NCBI GenBank assembly: GCA_964389285.1
Contig: CAYMCZ010000010.1
Span: 21,527-85,526 of the forward strand
Reading direction: 5' to 3'
Source of the DNA: Alectryocaccobium sp964389285
Lineage (GTDB): Bacteria; Bacillota; Clostridia; Lachnospirales; Lachnospiraceae
Length of the DNA stretch: 64,000 nucleotides
Shown: positions 33,901-42,357 of the stretch, one piece after another
Layout of the letters: each line of letters starts with the position of its first letter
Numbering within the stretch: position 1 is the first letter of the stretch
The notes under the pieces: model-generated
What the model saw: the letters and a program-made list of their open reading frames with translations, nothing else
The model's database searches: none
What the model was told of the DNA's origin: nothing
Translations under genes and position numbers: made by a program

Positions 33901-35132
33901 AAGAAATTATCGTTATCGGCTGCGGAGCCGCCGGAATGGCAGCCGCGGTTTTCGCGGGACGAAACGGCGATAGCGTCAGCGTTTATGAAAAAAACGAAAA
34001 AGCCGGCAAGAAGCTTTATCTGACCGGAAAAGGCAGATGTAATTTTACGAATTTATGCGATTTGCAGACGCTTATCGACAATACGGTTTCAAATCCTAAA
34101 TTTCTGTACAGCGCATATAAAGAATTCCTGCCGTCAGATACAATAGATTTTTTTGAAGGAATCAACCTTAAAACAAAGATTGAACGGGGCAGGCGGGCTT
34201 TTCCGGCTTCGGACAGATCTTCTGATCTGATAAAGGCACTTACCGCCGAAATGAAGCGGCAGGGTGTAAAAGTTTATTACAATACTCCGGTAACGGACAT
34301 CGTTATTAAAGATGAAAAAGCATGCGGAGTAATCACACAGGCCGGAGAAAAACATGCCGACGCCGTTATAGTGGCCACCGGAGGGTTATCATATCCGGCT
34401 ACGGGTTCAACGGGAGACGGCTACGGATTTGCAAAAAAAGCGGGACATAAAGTAAGCGACCTGAGGCCGGCGCTTGTGCCGCTCGCTGCAAAAGAAAACT
34501 TTGTGACACGGCTGCAGGGGCTTTCTCTGAAAAATGTGATCCTGACCATAAAAAAAGAAAAAAAAGTTCTGTTTTCGGAATTCGGTGAAATGCTGTTTAC
34601 CCATTTCGGGATCAGCGGGCCGCTTGCATTATCGGCAAGTTCCGTTATCGGCAGACACCTTGAAAATAATGAACTTACTGCCGTGCTGGATCTGAAACCG
34701 GCTTTATCCGTTGAGCAGCTTGACGCGAGGCTGCTCAGAGAGTTTCAGGATAATTCCAATAAGCATTTCCAAAATGCCGTATCAACGCTGTTTCCGGCAA
34801 AACTGCGTCCGGTTATCATCAAAAGAAGCGGAATCTCACCTGAAAAGACGGTTAATGCAATCACAAAACGGGAAAGGTCTGATTTTATCAGACTTATAAA
34901 AAATTTTGATTTTACCCTGACGGGAACCCGCGGCTATAATGAAGCGGTTATAACGCAGGGCGGCGTCAGTGTAAAGGAGATTGATCCCGGCACAATGGAA
35001 TCTAAAAAGATCAAAGGACTCTTTTTTGTCGGAGAGGTTCTGGACGTGGATTCTTTTACGGGAGGCTACAACCTGCAGATTGCGTGGGCGACGGGTTATA
35101 AAGCGGCAAAAGCCGTTTCCGGAGGAAAGTAA
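33897..35132 (+). CDS. BaiN/YhiN-family FAD-dependent flavoprotein (HI0933-like)
   Basis: 411 residues from a GTG at 33897 that overlaps the previous stop. The FAD loop is VIGCGAAGMAAAVFAGRNG. HI0933 features follow: NEKAGKKLYLTGKGRCNFTN, VATGGLSYPATGSTGDGYGFA, FTHFGISGPLALS and the end FVGEVLDVDSFTGGYNLQIAW. BaiN members reduce bile-acid intermediates, but the family is broad and its usual substrate is unknown. It is followed at once by cmk, an arrangement seen in other clostridia. Confidence 0.9.
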   Translation: MKEIIVIGCGAAGMAAAVFAGRNGDSVSVYEKNEKAGKKLYLTGKGRCNFTNLCDLQTLIDNTVSNPKFLYSAYKEFLPSDTIDFFEGINLKTKIERGRRAFPASDRSSDLIKALTAEMKRQGVKVYYNTPVTDIVIKDEKACGVITQAGEKHADAVIVATGGLSYPATGSTGDGYGFAKKAGHKVSDLRPALVPLAAKENFVTRLQGLSLKNVILTIKKEKKVLFSEFGEMLFTHFGISGPLALSASSVIGRHLENNELTAVLDLKPALSVEQLDARLLREFQDNSNKHFQNAVSTLFPAKLRPVIIKRSGISPEKTVNAITKRERSDFIRLIKNFDFTLTGTRGYNEAVITQGGVSVKEIDPGTMESKKIKGLFFVGEVLDVDSFTGGYNLQIAWATGYKAAKAVSGGK

Positions 35133-35136
35133 TATT

Positions 35137-35802
35137 ATGAGTTTTCAACTTGCGATAGACGGCCCGGCCGGAGCCGGAAAAAGCACAATAGCAAAAATAA
35201 CGGCAAAAAAACTTGGATTTGTATATATAGATACAGGAGCCATGTACAGGGCAATGGGGCTCTTTTTTGACAGAAACGGAAAATGGCCGGAAGAATCCGA
35301 AGAAATAACCCTGCTTGCAGATAAGGCAAAGATAAGGCTGGTTAATAAAAACGGAAACCAGTTTATTTTTCTGAACGGGGAAGATGTCTCGGAGGCTATC
35401 AGAACCGAAAAAGCGGGTATGTCCGCTTCAAAGGTGAGCGCTTTTCCAGAGGTGAGAAGCCGTATGGTGGCGCTGCAAAGAAAAATAGCCGGCAGCAGCA
35501 ACGTTGTAATGGACGGAAGAGATATAGGTACCGTCGTATTACCCGAGGCTGATTTGAAACTTTTTCTGACGGCGAGCGTGAAAGAAAGAGCCAGAAGACG
35601 GATGCAGCAGTTAAAACGCAAAGGGATTAATGCGGAAATAAGCCAAATAGAGGAAGATATCAGACAAAGGGATTTGCAGGATACGACAAGGGAAGCGTCT
35701 CCGCTGAGACAGGCAGAAGACGCTCTGCTTTTGGACACGTCCGATATGACTATAGATCAGGTGGTAGATCATATAATATCTTTGGTTGCGGAGAGAAGAT
35801 AA
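35137..35802 (+). CDS. cmk: Cytidylate kinase
   Basis: 221 residues from the ATG at 35137, which has GGAGG before it; the frame is open further upstream, but that is the flavoprotein's shadow. P-loop DGPAGAGKSTIA, then YIDTGAMYRAMG, MDGRDIGTVVLPEADLKLFLTAS and RDLQDTTREASPL. These are diagnostic of Cmk, which phosphorylates CMP and dCMP. The last base of the stop is the first of the ispH ATG. Confidence 0.95.
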   Translation: MSFQLAIDGPAGAGKSTIAKITAKKLGFVYIDTGAMYRAMGLFFDRNGKWPEESEEITLLADKAKIRLVNKNGNQFIFLNGEDVSEAIRTEKAGMSASKVSAFPEVRSRMVALQRKIAGSSNVVMDGRDIGTVVLPEADLKLFLTASVKERARRRMQQLKRKGINAEISQIEEDIRQRDLQDTTREASPLRQAEDALLLDTSDMTIDQVVDHIISLVAERR

Positions 35803-36659
35803 TGGAAATTATCATGGCTGAATCGGCCGGTTTTTGCTTTGGAGTAGACAAGGCGGTAAATACTGTTTTTGAACAGGCTCAAAAACATTCCCGCCCGATC
35901 TATACCTACGGCCCGATCATACACAACTCAAATGTGGTGGACAAGCTTGCCGAAAAAGGCGTTAAAGTCATAAACACAAAAGAAGAATTGGATAGTATAA
36001 AAGACGGGGTCATTGTCATAAGGTCTCACGGCGTTTCGAGAGCGGTCAGGGAAAGCCTTGACAGAGAGGGGATAATCTGTGTGGATGCGACCTGTCCGTT
36101 TGTATCCAAAATACACAGGACGGTTGCCGAAGACAGCTCAAACGGAAGAGTCGTTTTGATAGCCGGAAATCCGGGGCATCCTGAGGTCGAGGGCATAAAA
36201 GGATGGGCGGAAGGACCATGTTTTGTGATTGAAAATACCGAGGACGCCGAGCGCCTGAAACTTGAAAAAGATAAAAAATACACCTTGGTCGCGCAGACCA
36301 CTTTTAATTATCAAAAATTTCAAGATTTTGTTGAAAAAATAAATAAAATAGATTATGATGTTAAAGTCGTTAATACGATTTGCAACGCCACTGTCCAAAG
36401 ACAGAAAGAGGCCATGCAGATCGCAAAAAAGGTAGATGCTATGATTGTCATAGGCGACAGACATAGTTCGAATTCACGAAAGCTGTATGAAATTTGTAAC
36501 CGAAATTGCAATGTCACTTACTTTATTGAAACTGTTATGGATCTGAATATAGAACCTTTCAAGACATTTCGTTGTGTAGGTATTACAGCCGGGGCATCTA
36601 CCCCAAAAAATATCATTGAGGAGGTTCAAAATTATGTCAGAGGAAAAAGAAATTTTTGA
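35802..36659 (+). CDS. ispH: 4-hydroxy-3-methylbut-2-enyl diphosphate reductase
   Basis: 285 residues. The three cluster-binding cysteines are in AGFCFGVDKA, DATCPFVSK and NTICNATVQRQ. Substrate-binding motifs are visible (IIHNSNVVDKL, GNPGHPEVEG, and THE-type RHSSNSRKLYEIC). It makes IPP and DMAPP in the last step of the MEP pathway using a 4Fe-4S centre. It overlaps the S1 gene by 26 bases in another frame. In many clostridia the two are fused into one protein; here they are separate. Confidence 0.95.
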   Translation: MEIIMAESAGFCFGVDKAVNTVFEQAQKHSRPIYTYGPIIHNSNVVDKLAEKGVKVINTKEELDSIKDGVIVIRSHGVSRAVRESLDREGIICVDATCPFVSKIHRTVAEDSSNGRVVLIAGNPGHPEVEGIKGWAEGPCFVIENTEDAERLKLEKDKKYTLVAQTTFNYQKFQDFVEKINKIDYDVKVVNTICNATVQRQKEAMQIAKKVDAMIVIGDRHSSNSRKLYEICNRNCNVTYFIETVMDLNIEPFKTFRCVGITAGASTPKNIIEEVQNYVRGKRNF

Positions 36660-38061
36660 ACAACTGCTGGACGCGGACTACTGCAAGCCGATCCATAATA
36701 ATGCCATAGTGGAGGGAACTGTTTTCGATGTTAAACCGGATCAGATAATCCTGGATATCGGATACAAATCAGACGGTATTCTCAATAAAAACGAATACTC
36801 GAATGACCCTGATGCGGATCTTACCACGCTTGTTTCAGTCGGCGACAAAATGGAAGTAAAAGTTCTTAAAGTAAATGACGGAGACGGACAGGTTCTGCTC
36901 AGTTACAAGAGGCTTGCTGCCGAGCGCGGCAACAAACGCCTGGAAGAAGCGTTTAACAACGGCGAGATCCTTACCGGTACTGTTACTCAGGCGGTACACG
37001 GGGGCCTAAGCGTATCTGTCGAAGGATCAAGAGTATTCATCCCGGCAAGCCTTGTTTCGGATATTTTTGAGAGAGATCTCAACAAATTCACGGGACAGGA
37101 GATCCAATTCAAGCTCATTGAATTTGAGCCCAGAAAAAGGAGGATCATCGGCGACCGCAAACAGCTTGTTCTTGCAGAAAAAGAAAAAGCCCAGGCAGAG
37201 CTTCTTGAGCGTATTTCAATAGGCGATGCTGTCGAGGGCGTTATCAAAAGCGTTACGGATTTCGGAGCTTTTGTAGATCTCGGAGGAGTTGACGGACTTC
37301 TTCATATATCCGAGATGTCATGGGGAAGAGTAGATAACCCCAAACATCATTTCAAAACAGGGCAGCCGATACGTGTTCTGATTAAAGATATCAAAGGAAA
37401 CAAAATCGCGCTCAGTCTCAAATTCGAAGACGAAAACCCCTGGCTTACTGCGGCTGAAAGATATCCGGTTGGAACCATACTTGAGGGCCGGATTGCGAGA
37501 ATGACGGATTTCGGTGCTTTTGTGGAGCTTGAGCCCGGTGTGGACGCACTTCTTCACGTTTCGCAGATATCCAGAGAACGTGTGGAAAAACCCGAAGATG
37601 TTCTTTCCATCGGAGATATCGTTACCGTAAAGATCGTTGATTTTAACGAAGAAACCAAAAAGATATCCCTCAGCAAGAAAGTTCTTGAGCCCAAAGCTCC
37701 TCCTGCGGAGCAGGCGCTACCCGAGACAGAGGCAGCTCCTGAGGCAGAGGCGGCACCTGAGGTTGAAGCGGCACCTGAAGCAGAAGCAGCACCTGAGGTT
37801 GAAGCGGCACCTGAAGCAGAGGCAGCACCTGAGGTTGAAGCGGCGTCCGAAGCAGAGGCGGCTCCTGAGGTTGAGGCGGCACCTGAAGCAGAAGCAGCAC
37901 CTGAGGTTGAAGCGGCACCTGAAGCAGAGGCAGCTCCTGAAGTTGAAGCGGCACCTGAAGCAGAGGCAGCTCCTGAGGTTGAAGCGGCACCTGAAGCAGA
38001 GGCAGCTCCTGAGGTTGAAGCGGCACCTGAAGCAGAAGTTACACCTGAGGCTGAAGCCTGA
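36634..38061 (+). CDS. rpsA: Ribosomal protein S1 homologue with acidic Ala/Pro/Glu repeat tail
   Basis: 475 residues from the ATG at 36634, preceded by GAGGAGG inside the ispH 3' end. Four S1 domains are visible at about 24-92, 110-175, 193-262 and 278-348, with the classic VTDFGAFVDLGGVDGLLHISEMSW and MTDFGAFVELEPGVDALLHVSQIS. The last 110 residues (about 365-475) are a low-complexity tail of APEVEA/APEAEA units encoded by 36-bp repeats. S1 helps mRNA bind the ribosome; the role of the tail is unknown. A strong terminator follows. Confidence 0.92.
   Translation: MSEEKEIFEQLLDADYCKPIHNNAIVEGTVFDVKPDQIILDIGYKSDGILNKNEYSNDPDADLTTLVSVGDKMEVKVLKVNDGDGQVLLSYKRLAAERGNKRLEEAFNNGEILTGTVTQAVHGGLSVSVEGSRVFIPASLVSDIFERDLNKFTGQEIQFKLIEFEPRKRRIIGDRKQLVLAEKEKAQAELLERISIGDAVEGVIKSVTDFGAFVDLGGVDGLLHISEMSWGRVDNPKHHFKTGQPIRVLIKDIKGNKIALSLKFEDENPWLTAAERYPVGTILEGRIARMTDFGAFVELEPGVDALLHVSQISRERVEKPEDVLSIGDIVTVKIVDFNEETKKISLSKKVLEPKAPPAEQALPETEAAPEAEAAPEVEAAPEAEAAPEVEAAPEAEAAPEVEAASEAEAAPEVEAAPEAEAAPEVEAAPEAEAAPEVEAAPEAEAAPEVEAAPEAEAAPEVEAAPEAEVTPEAEA
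37730..38058 (+). repeat. 36-bp tandem coding repeats in the S1 gene tail
   Basis: About nine near-identical 36-base units, each encoding two alternating hexapeptides (APEVEA, APEAEA), with scattered synonymous A/G changes and one SEAEA variant. Such arrays change length by slippage. The low complexity leaves long open frames on both strands; these are artefacts. Confidence 0.9.
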
Positions 38062-38085
38062 TTGTTCAACAAATAAAGATTTTCC

Positions 38086-38127
38086 GGGCTGGCGCACTAT
38101 AGTATAGTGTGACAGCCCTCTTTATTT
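38086..38127 (+). terminator. Terminator after the S1 gene (GGCTG-type hairpin)
   Basis: GGGCTG (38086-38091) pairs with CAGCCC (38113-38118). The stem continues through CGCACTAT with one mismatch and one G-U to about 15 pairs, with a 3-base loop, then TCTTTATTT. It belongs to a family of similar hairpins also found at 48785 and, as outer arms, at 15263. Confidence 0.9.
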
Positions 38128-38228
38128 GGCAGATAACGGCTTAAAGACAGTATTAAGAAAGATTTTACTTTTATTTTTTTTGCAAATAAGTTATAATTTT
38201 TTGGATAAAGAATGAAAGGAGCGTGGAT

Positions 38229-38585
38229 ATGAAAGGACGTATAGAATCAAACTTAGGTGAGGTCGTTATTACTCCTGACGTTATCGCTACTTACGCGGGA
38301 AGTGTTGCCGTTGAATGTGCCGGAATTGTCGGCATGGCCGCGGTAAATATGAAAGACGGTCTGGTAAAGCTTTTAAAGCGGGACAGTCTTAAACACGGAA
38401 TCAACGTAAAGATCGACAATAATAAAATATCACTGGATTTTCATGTTTTGCTGGCTTACGGTATAGGTATAAATACTGTTGCGGAAACTCTAATAAGTAC
38501 CGTTAAATACAGCATCGAAGAATTCACGGGTATGGAGATCGACCGCATCCGCATCATTGTAGAGGGTGTTCGTGTCATTGATTGA
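38229..38585 (+). CDS. Asp23/Gls24-family envelope stress protein (YloU-like)
   Basis: 118 residues from the ATG at 38229; AAAGGAG at the right distance favours it over the GTG at 38223. It has the Asp23 core: LGEVVITPDVIATYAGSVAVECAGIVGM, then the C-terminal FTGMEIDRIRIIVEGVRV. In Bacillus the corresponding yloU-yloV pair lies in the same order. The stop overlaps the next frame. A TATAAT at 38192 is the probable -10 of this operon; the -35 is poor. Confidence 0.9.
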   Translation: MKGRIESNLGEVVITPDVIATYAGSVAVECAGIVGMAAVNMKDGLVKLLKRDSLKHGINVKIDNNKISLDFHVLLAYGIGINTVAETLISTVKYSIEEFTGMEIDRIRIIVEGVRVID

Positions 38586-38605
38586 TGATACAGGAGGAAC
38601 GGGTT

Positions 38606-40264
38606 TTGTCAGTTAAACATATAGATGCCGGAATCTTAAAAAAAATGTTTATTTCCGGCGCATATAATCTCGAAGCAAACAAAGAACTGATAGATGAATT
38701 AAACGTTTTTCCGGTGCCTGACGGAGACACCGGGACAAACATGACCATGACAATCCTTTCGGCTGTTAACGAAATCAACAGCATCAAAGACGATGATATG
38801 GAAGGGTTGCTGAAAGCCATAGCAAAGGGTTCGCTCAGAGGCGCCAGAGGAAATTCCGGCGTAATCCTTTCCCAGCTCATACGCGGTTTTACCAGAGAAA
38901 TACAGGAACACAAAAAGCCTGTTGACAGAAAAATACTTACGCTTGCCATCGAAAAGGCGGTGGATACGGCTTATAAGGCCGTCATGAAACCAAAAGAAGG
39001 CACGATTCTTACCGTAGCAAAAGGAATTGCAAAAAAGGCGGTCATCTTATATAAAGAAGGACTCGATCTGCAAAAGATGATGGAAGCGCTTCTTGACGAA
39101 GGGGATCATGTGTTGAATCTGACGCCGGAAATGCTCCCTGTATTAAAAGAAGCGGGAGTGGTTGACTCGGGCGGAAAAGGCCTGATGGTTCTTCTGCACG
39201 GTGCTTACAGTGCCTTTATCGGCAAAGAAGTAAAAAGAAGCGTAAAAGAGCCGTCCGAAGAATCAAAAGCAACTTCAGCCGCGGCTGCCGTAAACAGACC
39301 GATCGAGGCTCCTGAATTCGGTTATTGCACAGAGTTCATAATAAATATCGAAAAGGAACCTTCGAAAAAAGAATTGACGGAGATGTCCGCTTTTTTGGAA
39401 AGCATGGGTGATTCCGTTGTTCTGGTCTGTGATTCCGGACTTATTAAAATACATGTACATACAAATAATCCGGGTACGGTACTGCAAAGAGCTTTAACGT
39501 TTGGCGAGCTTACAAACATAAAAATCGACAATATGCGTGAAGAACACCGGGCCATGCTTGGTTTGTCGGACGAGCAGCCTCCGAAAGAGGAAAAGATTCC
39601 GCCTAAACCATACGGCTTTATCACCGTATGTGCCGGAGAGGGTTTCAAGCAGATTTTCGATGATATGGGAGTTGACGTAGTCATCAGCGGAGGACAGACC
39701 ATGAATCCGTCCACGGATGATTTCATGACGGCCATATCCGTCATAAATGCCGAAACCATATTTATTTTCCCGAACAATTCAAACATTCTTATGGCCGCAA
39801 ATCAGGCCAGGGTTTTGACCGAAGACAAAAATATTATAGTCATACCGACAAAGGCCGTTACACAGGGCATATCGGCCATGATCAGCTTTGACGGGGCTAT
39901 GAGCCCCGAGGAAAACGCCGAGGCAATGAAAGAGGCCGCGGCTGCGGTTTCGACGGCTCAGATTACGTATGCGGTCAGGGATACGACTATAGACGGCATT
40001 AATATTAAAACGAACGATATCATGGCCGTGGGTGATAAAAAGATACTTAACGTCGGAGAAGATATCACGGAAGTGGCTCTTGAAAGCGCTAAGACCATAG
40101 CGGACGATACGAAAGAACTCATCTGCATATATTACGGTGAAGAGTATTCAGAAGAAGAAGCCGAAAAACTTGCCGAAATGATCGACGAGCAGATTCCTTC
40201 CTGCGATGTGGAAGTTTCGTATGGAGGACAGCCGGTATATTATTGTCTGATATCGGCAGAATAG
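38606..40264 (+). CDS. YloV/FakA-like DAK-domain protein (fatty-acid kinase type)
   Basis: 552 residues from a TTG at 38606, chosen because AGGAGG lies 8 bases before it and translation then begins at the usual N-terminus (VKHIDAGILKKMFISGA); the ATG at 38582 has no such site. DhaL-like kinase domain: NVFPVPDGDTGTNMTMT, SLRGARGNSGVILSQL (ADP and Mg ligands), then a middle domain and the C-terminal DegV-like GYITVCAGEGF-type half. FakA homologues phosphorylate fatty acids held by DegV/FakB proteins. Coupled to the Asp23 gene. Confidence 0.9.
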   Translation: MSVKHIDAGILKKMFISGAYNLEANKELIDELNVFPVPDGDTGTNMTMTILSAVNEINSIKDDDMEGLLKAIAKGSLRGARGNSGVILSQLIRGFTREIQEHKKPVDRKILTLAIEKAVDTAYKAVMKPKEGTILTVAKGIAKKAVILYKEGLDLQKMMEALLDEGDHVLNLTPEMLPVLKEAGVVDSGGKGLMVLLHGAYSAFIGKEVKRSVKEPSEESKATSAAAAVNRPIEAPEFGYCTEFIINIEKEPSKKELTEMSAFLESMGDSVVLVCDSGLIKIHVHTNNPGTVLQRALTFGELTNIKIDNMREEHRAMLGLSDEQPPKEEKIPPKPYGFITVCAGEGFKQIFDDMGVDVVISGGQTMNPSTDDFMTAISVINAETIFIFPNNSNILMAANQARVLTEDKNIIVIPTKAVTQGISAMISFDGAMSPEENAEAMKEAAAAVSTAQITYAVRDTTIDGINIKTNDIMAVGDKKILNVGEDITEVALESAKTIADDTKELICIYYGEEYSEEEAEKLAEMIDEQIPSCDVEVSYGGQPVYYCLISAE

Positions 40265-40269
40265 CATTT

Positions 40270-42333
40270 ATGAAACAGATCGAAAGCCTGGAAGATATAG
40301 GTATTAAAACCATAAAGGGCATAGGAGACAAGACGGTCGCACTCTTTAAAAAAGTCGGAGTTGAAAACCTTGACCGGCTTGTGCACTATTATCCGCGCTC
40401 TTATGATGTTTATGAAAAATGTGTTTCTTTTAATGAAGTATTTCCGGGGAAAAAGTTTTCTCTGAAGATTAAAATCACATCTCCTCCCGTTGTAAAAGAC
40501 GGGGGGAGAATTAAAGTTACACTTTTAAGAGCGGACGACGGTACGGCGCAGCTGGACTTTATATGGTTTAATATGCCTTATCTGAGAAGCGTTTTAAAGC
40601 GCGGAAGCATCTATGTGCTTCGGGGCATGGCAAATACGAAAAACGGCCGGATATGCATAGAGCATCCCGAAATATTTTCGCTCGGCGCATTTGAAAATAT
40701 AGAGGGGACGATACAGCCGGTATATTCGCTTACGGCCGGACTTAAAAACAAACTTGTCGCCAAAAGTGTTCGTTCGGTTTTGGAGGGATACGAATTTAAG
40801 GATTGGCTGCCGGATGAAATCTTAAAAGAATCCGGTTTTACCGGGATTCGCCGCGCATTGGAGCAGATACATTTTCCGGATGATGAAGCTTCACTTAAGG
40901 AAGCGGCAGAGCGGCTCATTTTCGATGAATTTTTTCTCTTTCTTTTAAAATTGGAACAGCTTAAGCTTATCGGCGCCGGAGAAAACAGATATCCCGTGCG
41001 GGAATGGTCGGCGGCGGAAGCTTTGACAAAAAACATGCCCTATGAACTCACCCGAGCACAAAAGAGGATAATAGACGAGATCAGAGCCGATATGGAGTCG
41101 AATCATGTTATGAACAGGCTCATACAGGGAGACGTGGGCAGCGGCAAGACCATTTTGGCTTTCTATGCCATGACTGCGGCATTTTCCGCAGGATATCAGA
41201 GTGCGCTGATGGCTCCCACGGAGGTTCTGGCTGTTCAGCATTACAGGGCATTGACTGCATTGTTTCAGAGAAACGGACTTGACGACTCCAGGATTGTTTT
41301 GCTGACCGGTTCCGTTAAATCAAAAGAAAAAAAAGAAATATATGATAAGATTTTATCCGGCACCGCTGCTATCGTAATAGGAACTCATGCTGTCATACAG
41401 GAAAAAACTCTCTTTGACAGACTTGCGCTTGTCATTACCGATGAGCAGCACAGGTTCGGTGTGGCTCAGAGAGACCGGATCAGAAATAAGGGTGATGCGC
41501 CGCATGTTCTGGTAATGAGCGCGACCCCGATACCGAGGACGCTGGCCCTGATTTTATACGGGGATATGTCTGTTTCAAGACTGGATGAAATGCCTGCCAG
41601 AAGATTAAAAACAAAAAACTGTGTTGTCGATACGACATGGAGAAAAAATGCATATTCCTTTATTTTAAAAGAGATAAAAAAAGGACATCAGGCATATATC
41701 ATATCACCTATGATAGAGCCCAATGAAGACAATAACTGGCGAAACGTCCATGAATGTCTTGACGAGGTCAAAAATTTTATGCCTCGTGACGTAAAAGCCG
41801 CAATGCTTCACGGGCGTATGAGCCCTGATGAGAAAACAGCCGTTATGCAGGCTTTTTCCGAAAATAAGATTCAGATACTTGTTTCAACCACTGTGGTTGA
41901 GGTGGGAGTCAACGTGCCGAATGCCACCGTAATGATGATCGAAAACGCGGAATGCTTCGGACTGGCCCAGCTTCATCAGCTCAGGGGACGTATCGGCAGG
42001 GGAGAAGCCCAGTCATACTGTATTTTCATGCAGTGCGACAATAAAAAAGAAACAAATGACCGTCTTAAGATTCTAAATGAATCAAACGACGGATTTTATA
42101 TAGCATCCGAAGATTTAAAGCTCAGAGGACAGGGCGATCTTTTCGGATTACGACAAAGCGGGATGCCTGTATTTAACCTTGCGGATCCGATCGAACATTC
42201 CGAATTATTGAAAACCGCGGCAGATTACGCCCATCGTGTCATAAGCGAGGATCCGGAACTGACTTCGGGAAAATACAAAACCATAGGAAAAATTCTTGAG
42301 ACAGCTTCCGACAATGCGGAAGTTGTGCTATAA
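40270..42333 (+). CDS. recG: ATP-dependent DNA helicase RecG
   Basis: 687 residues from the ATG at 40270; a TTG at 40243 lies inside yloV and is less likely. Wedge/OB domain at the start (VENLDRLVHYYPRSYDVY), Walker A GDVGSGKTILAF, DEQH box DEQHRFGVAQR, motif III MSATPIPRTLAL, and the C-terminal motifs VVEVGVNVPNATVMMIENAE and QLRGRIGRG. RecG remodels stalled forks and Holliday junctions. It is in the same operon as yloV. Confidence 0.95.
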   Translation: MKQIESLEDIGIKTIKGIGDKTVALFKKVGVENLDRLVHYYPRSYDVYEKCVSFNEVFPGKKFSLKIKITSPPVVKDGGRIKVTLLRADDGTAQLDFIWFNMPYLRSVLKRGSIYVLRGMANTKNGRICIEHPEIFSLGAFENIEGTIQPVYSLTAGLKNKLVAKSVRSVLEGYEFKDWLPDEILKESGFTGIRRALEQIHFPDDEASLKEAAERLIFDEFFLFLLKLEQLKLIGAGENRYPVREWSAAEALTKNMPYELTRAQKRIIDEIRADMESNHVMNRLIQGDVGSGKTILAFYAMTAAFSAGYQSALMAPTEVLAVQHYRALTALFQRNGLDDSRIVLLTGSVKSKEKKEIYDKILSGTAAIVIGTHAVIQEKTLFDRLALVITDEQHRFGVAQRDRIRNKGDAPHVLVMSATPIPRTLALILYGDMSVSRLDEMPARRLKTKNCVVDTTWRKNAYSFILKEIKKGHQAYIISPMIEPNEDNNWRNVHECLDEVKNFMPRDVKAAMLHGRMSPDEKTAVMQAFSENKIQILVSTTVVEVGVNVPNATVMMIENAECFGLAQLHQLRGRIGRGEAQSYCIFMQCDNKKETNDRLKILNESNDGFYIASEDLKLRGQGDLFGLRQSGMPVFNLADPIEHSELLKTAADYAHRVISEDPELTSGKYKTIGKILETASDNAEVVL

Positions 42334-42357
42334 GTTTTTTGGAGAACAAGTATACTG

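Noticed and set aside
37730..38058. Regular 36-base repeats considered as a CRISPR array
   Set aside because: The units are contiguous with no unique spacers and encode the protein tail in frame.
37554..38107. Long open frames on the minus strand and in another plus frame across the S1 tail
   Set aside because: They arise from the low-complexity 36-bp repeat, which has no stops in several frames; composition (only Ser/Gly/Ala or Leu/Gln/Pro) and lack of start sites speak against genes.
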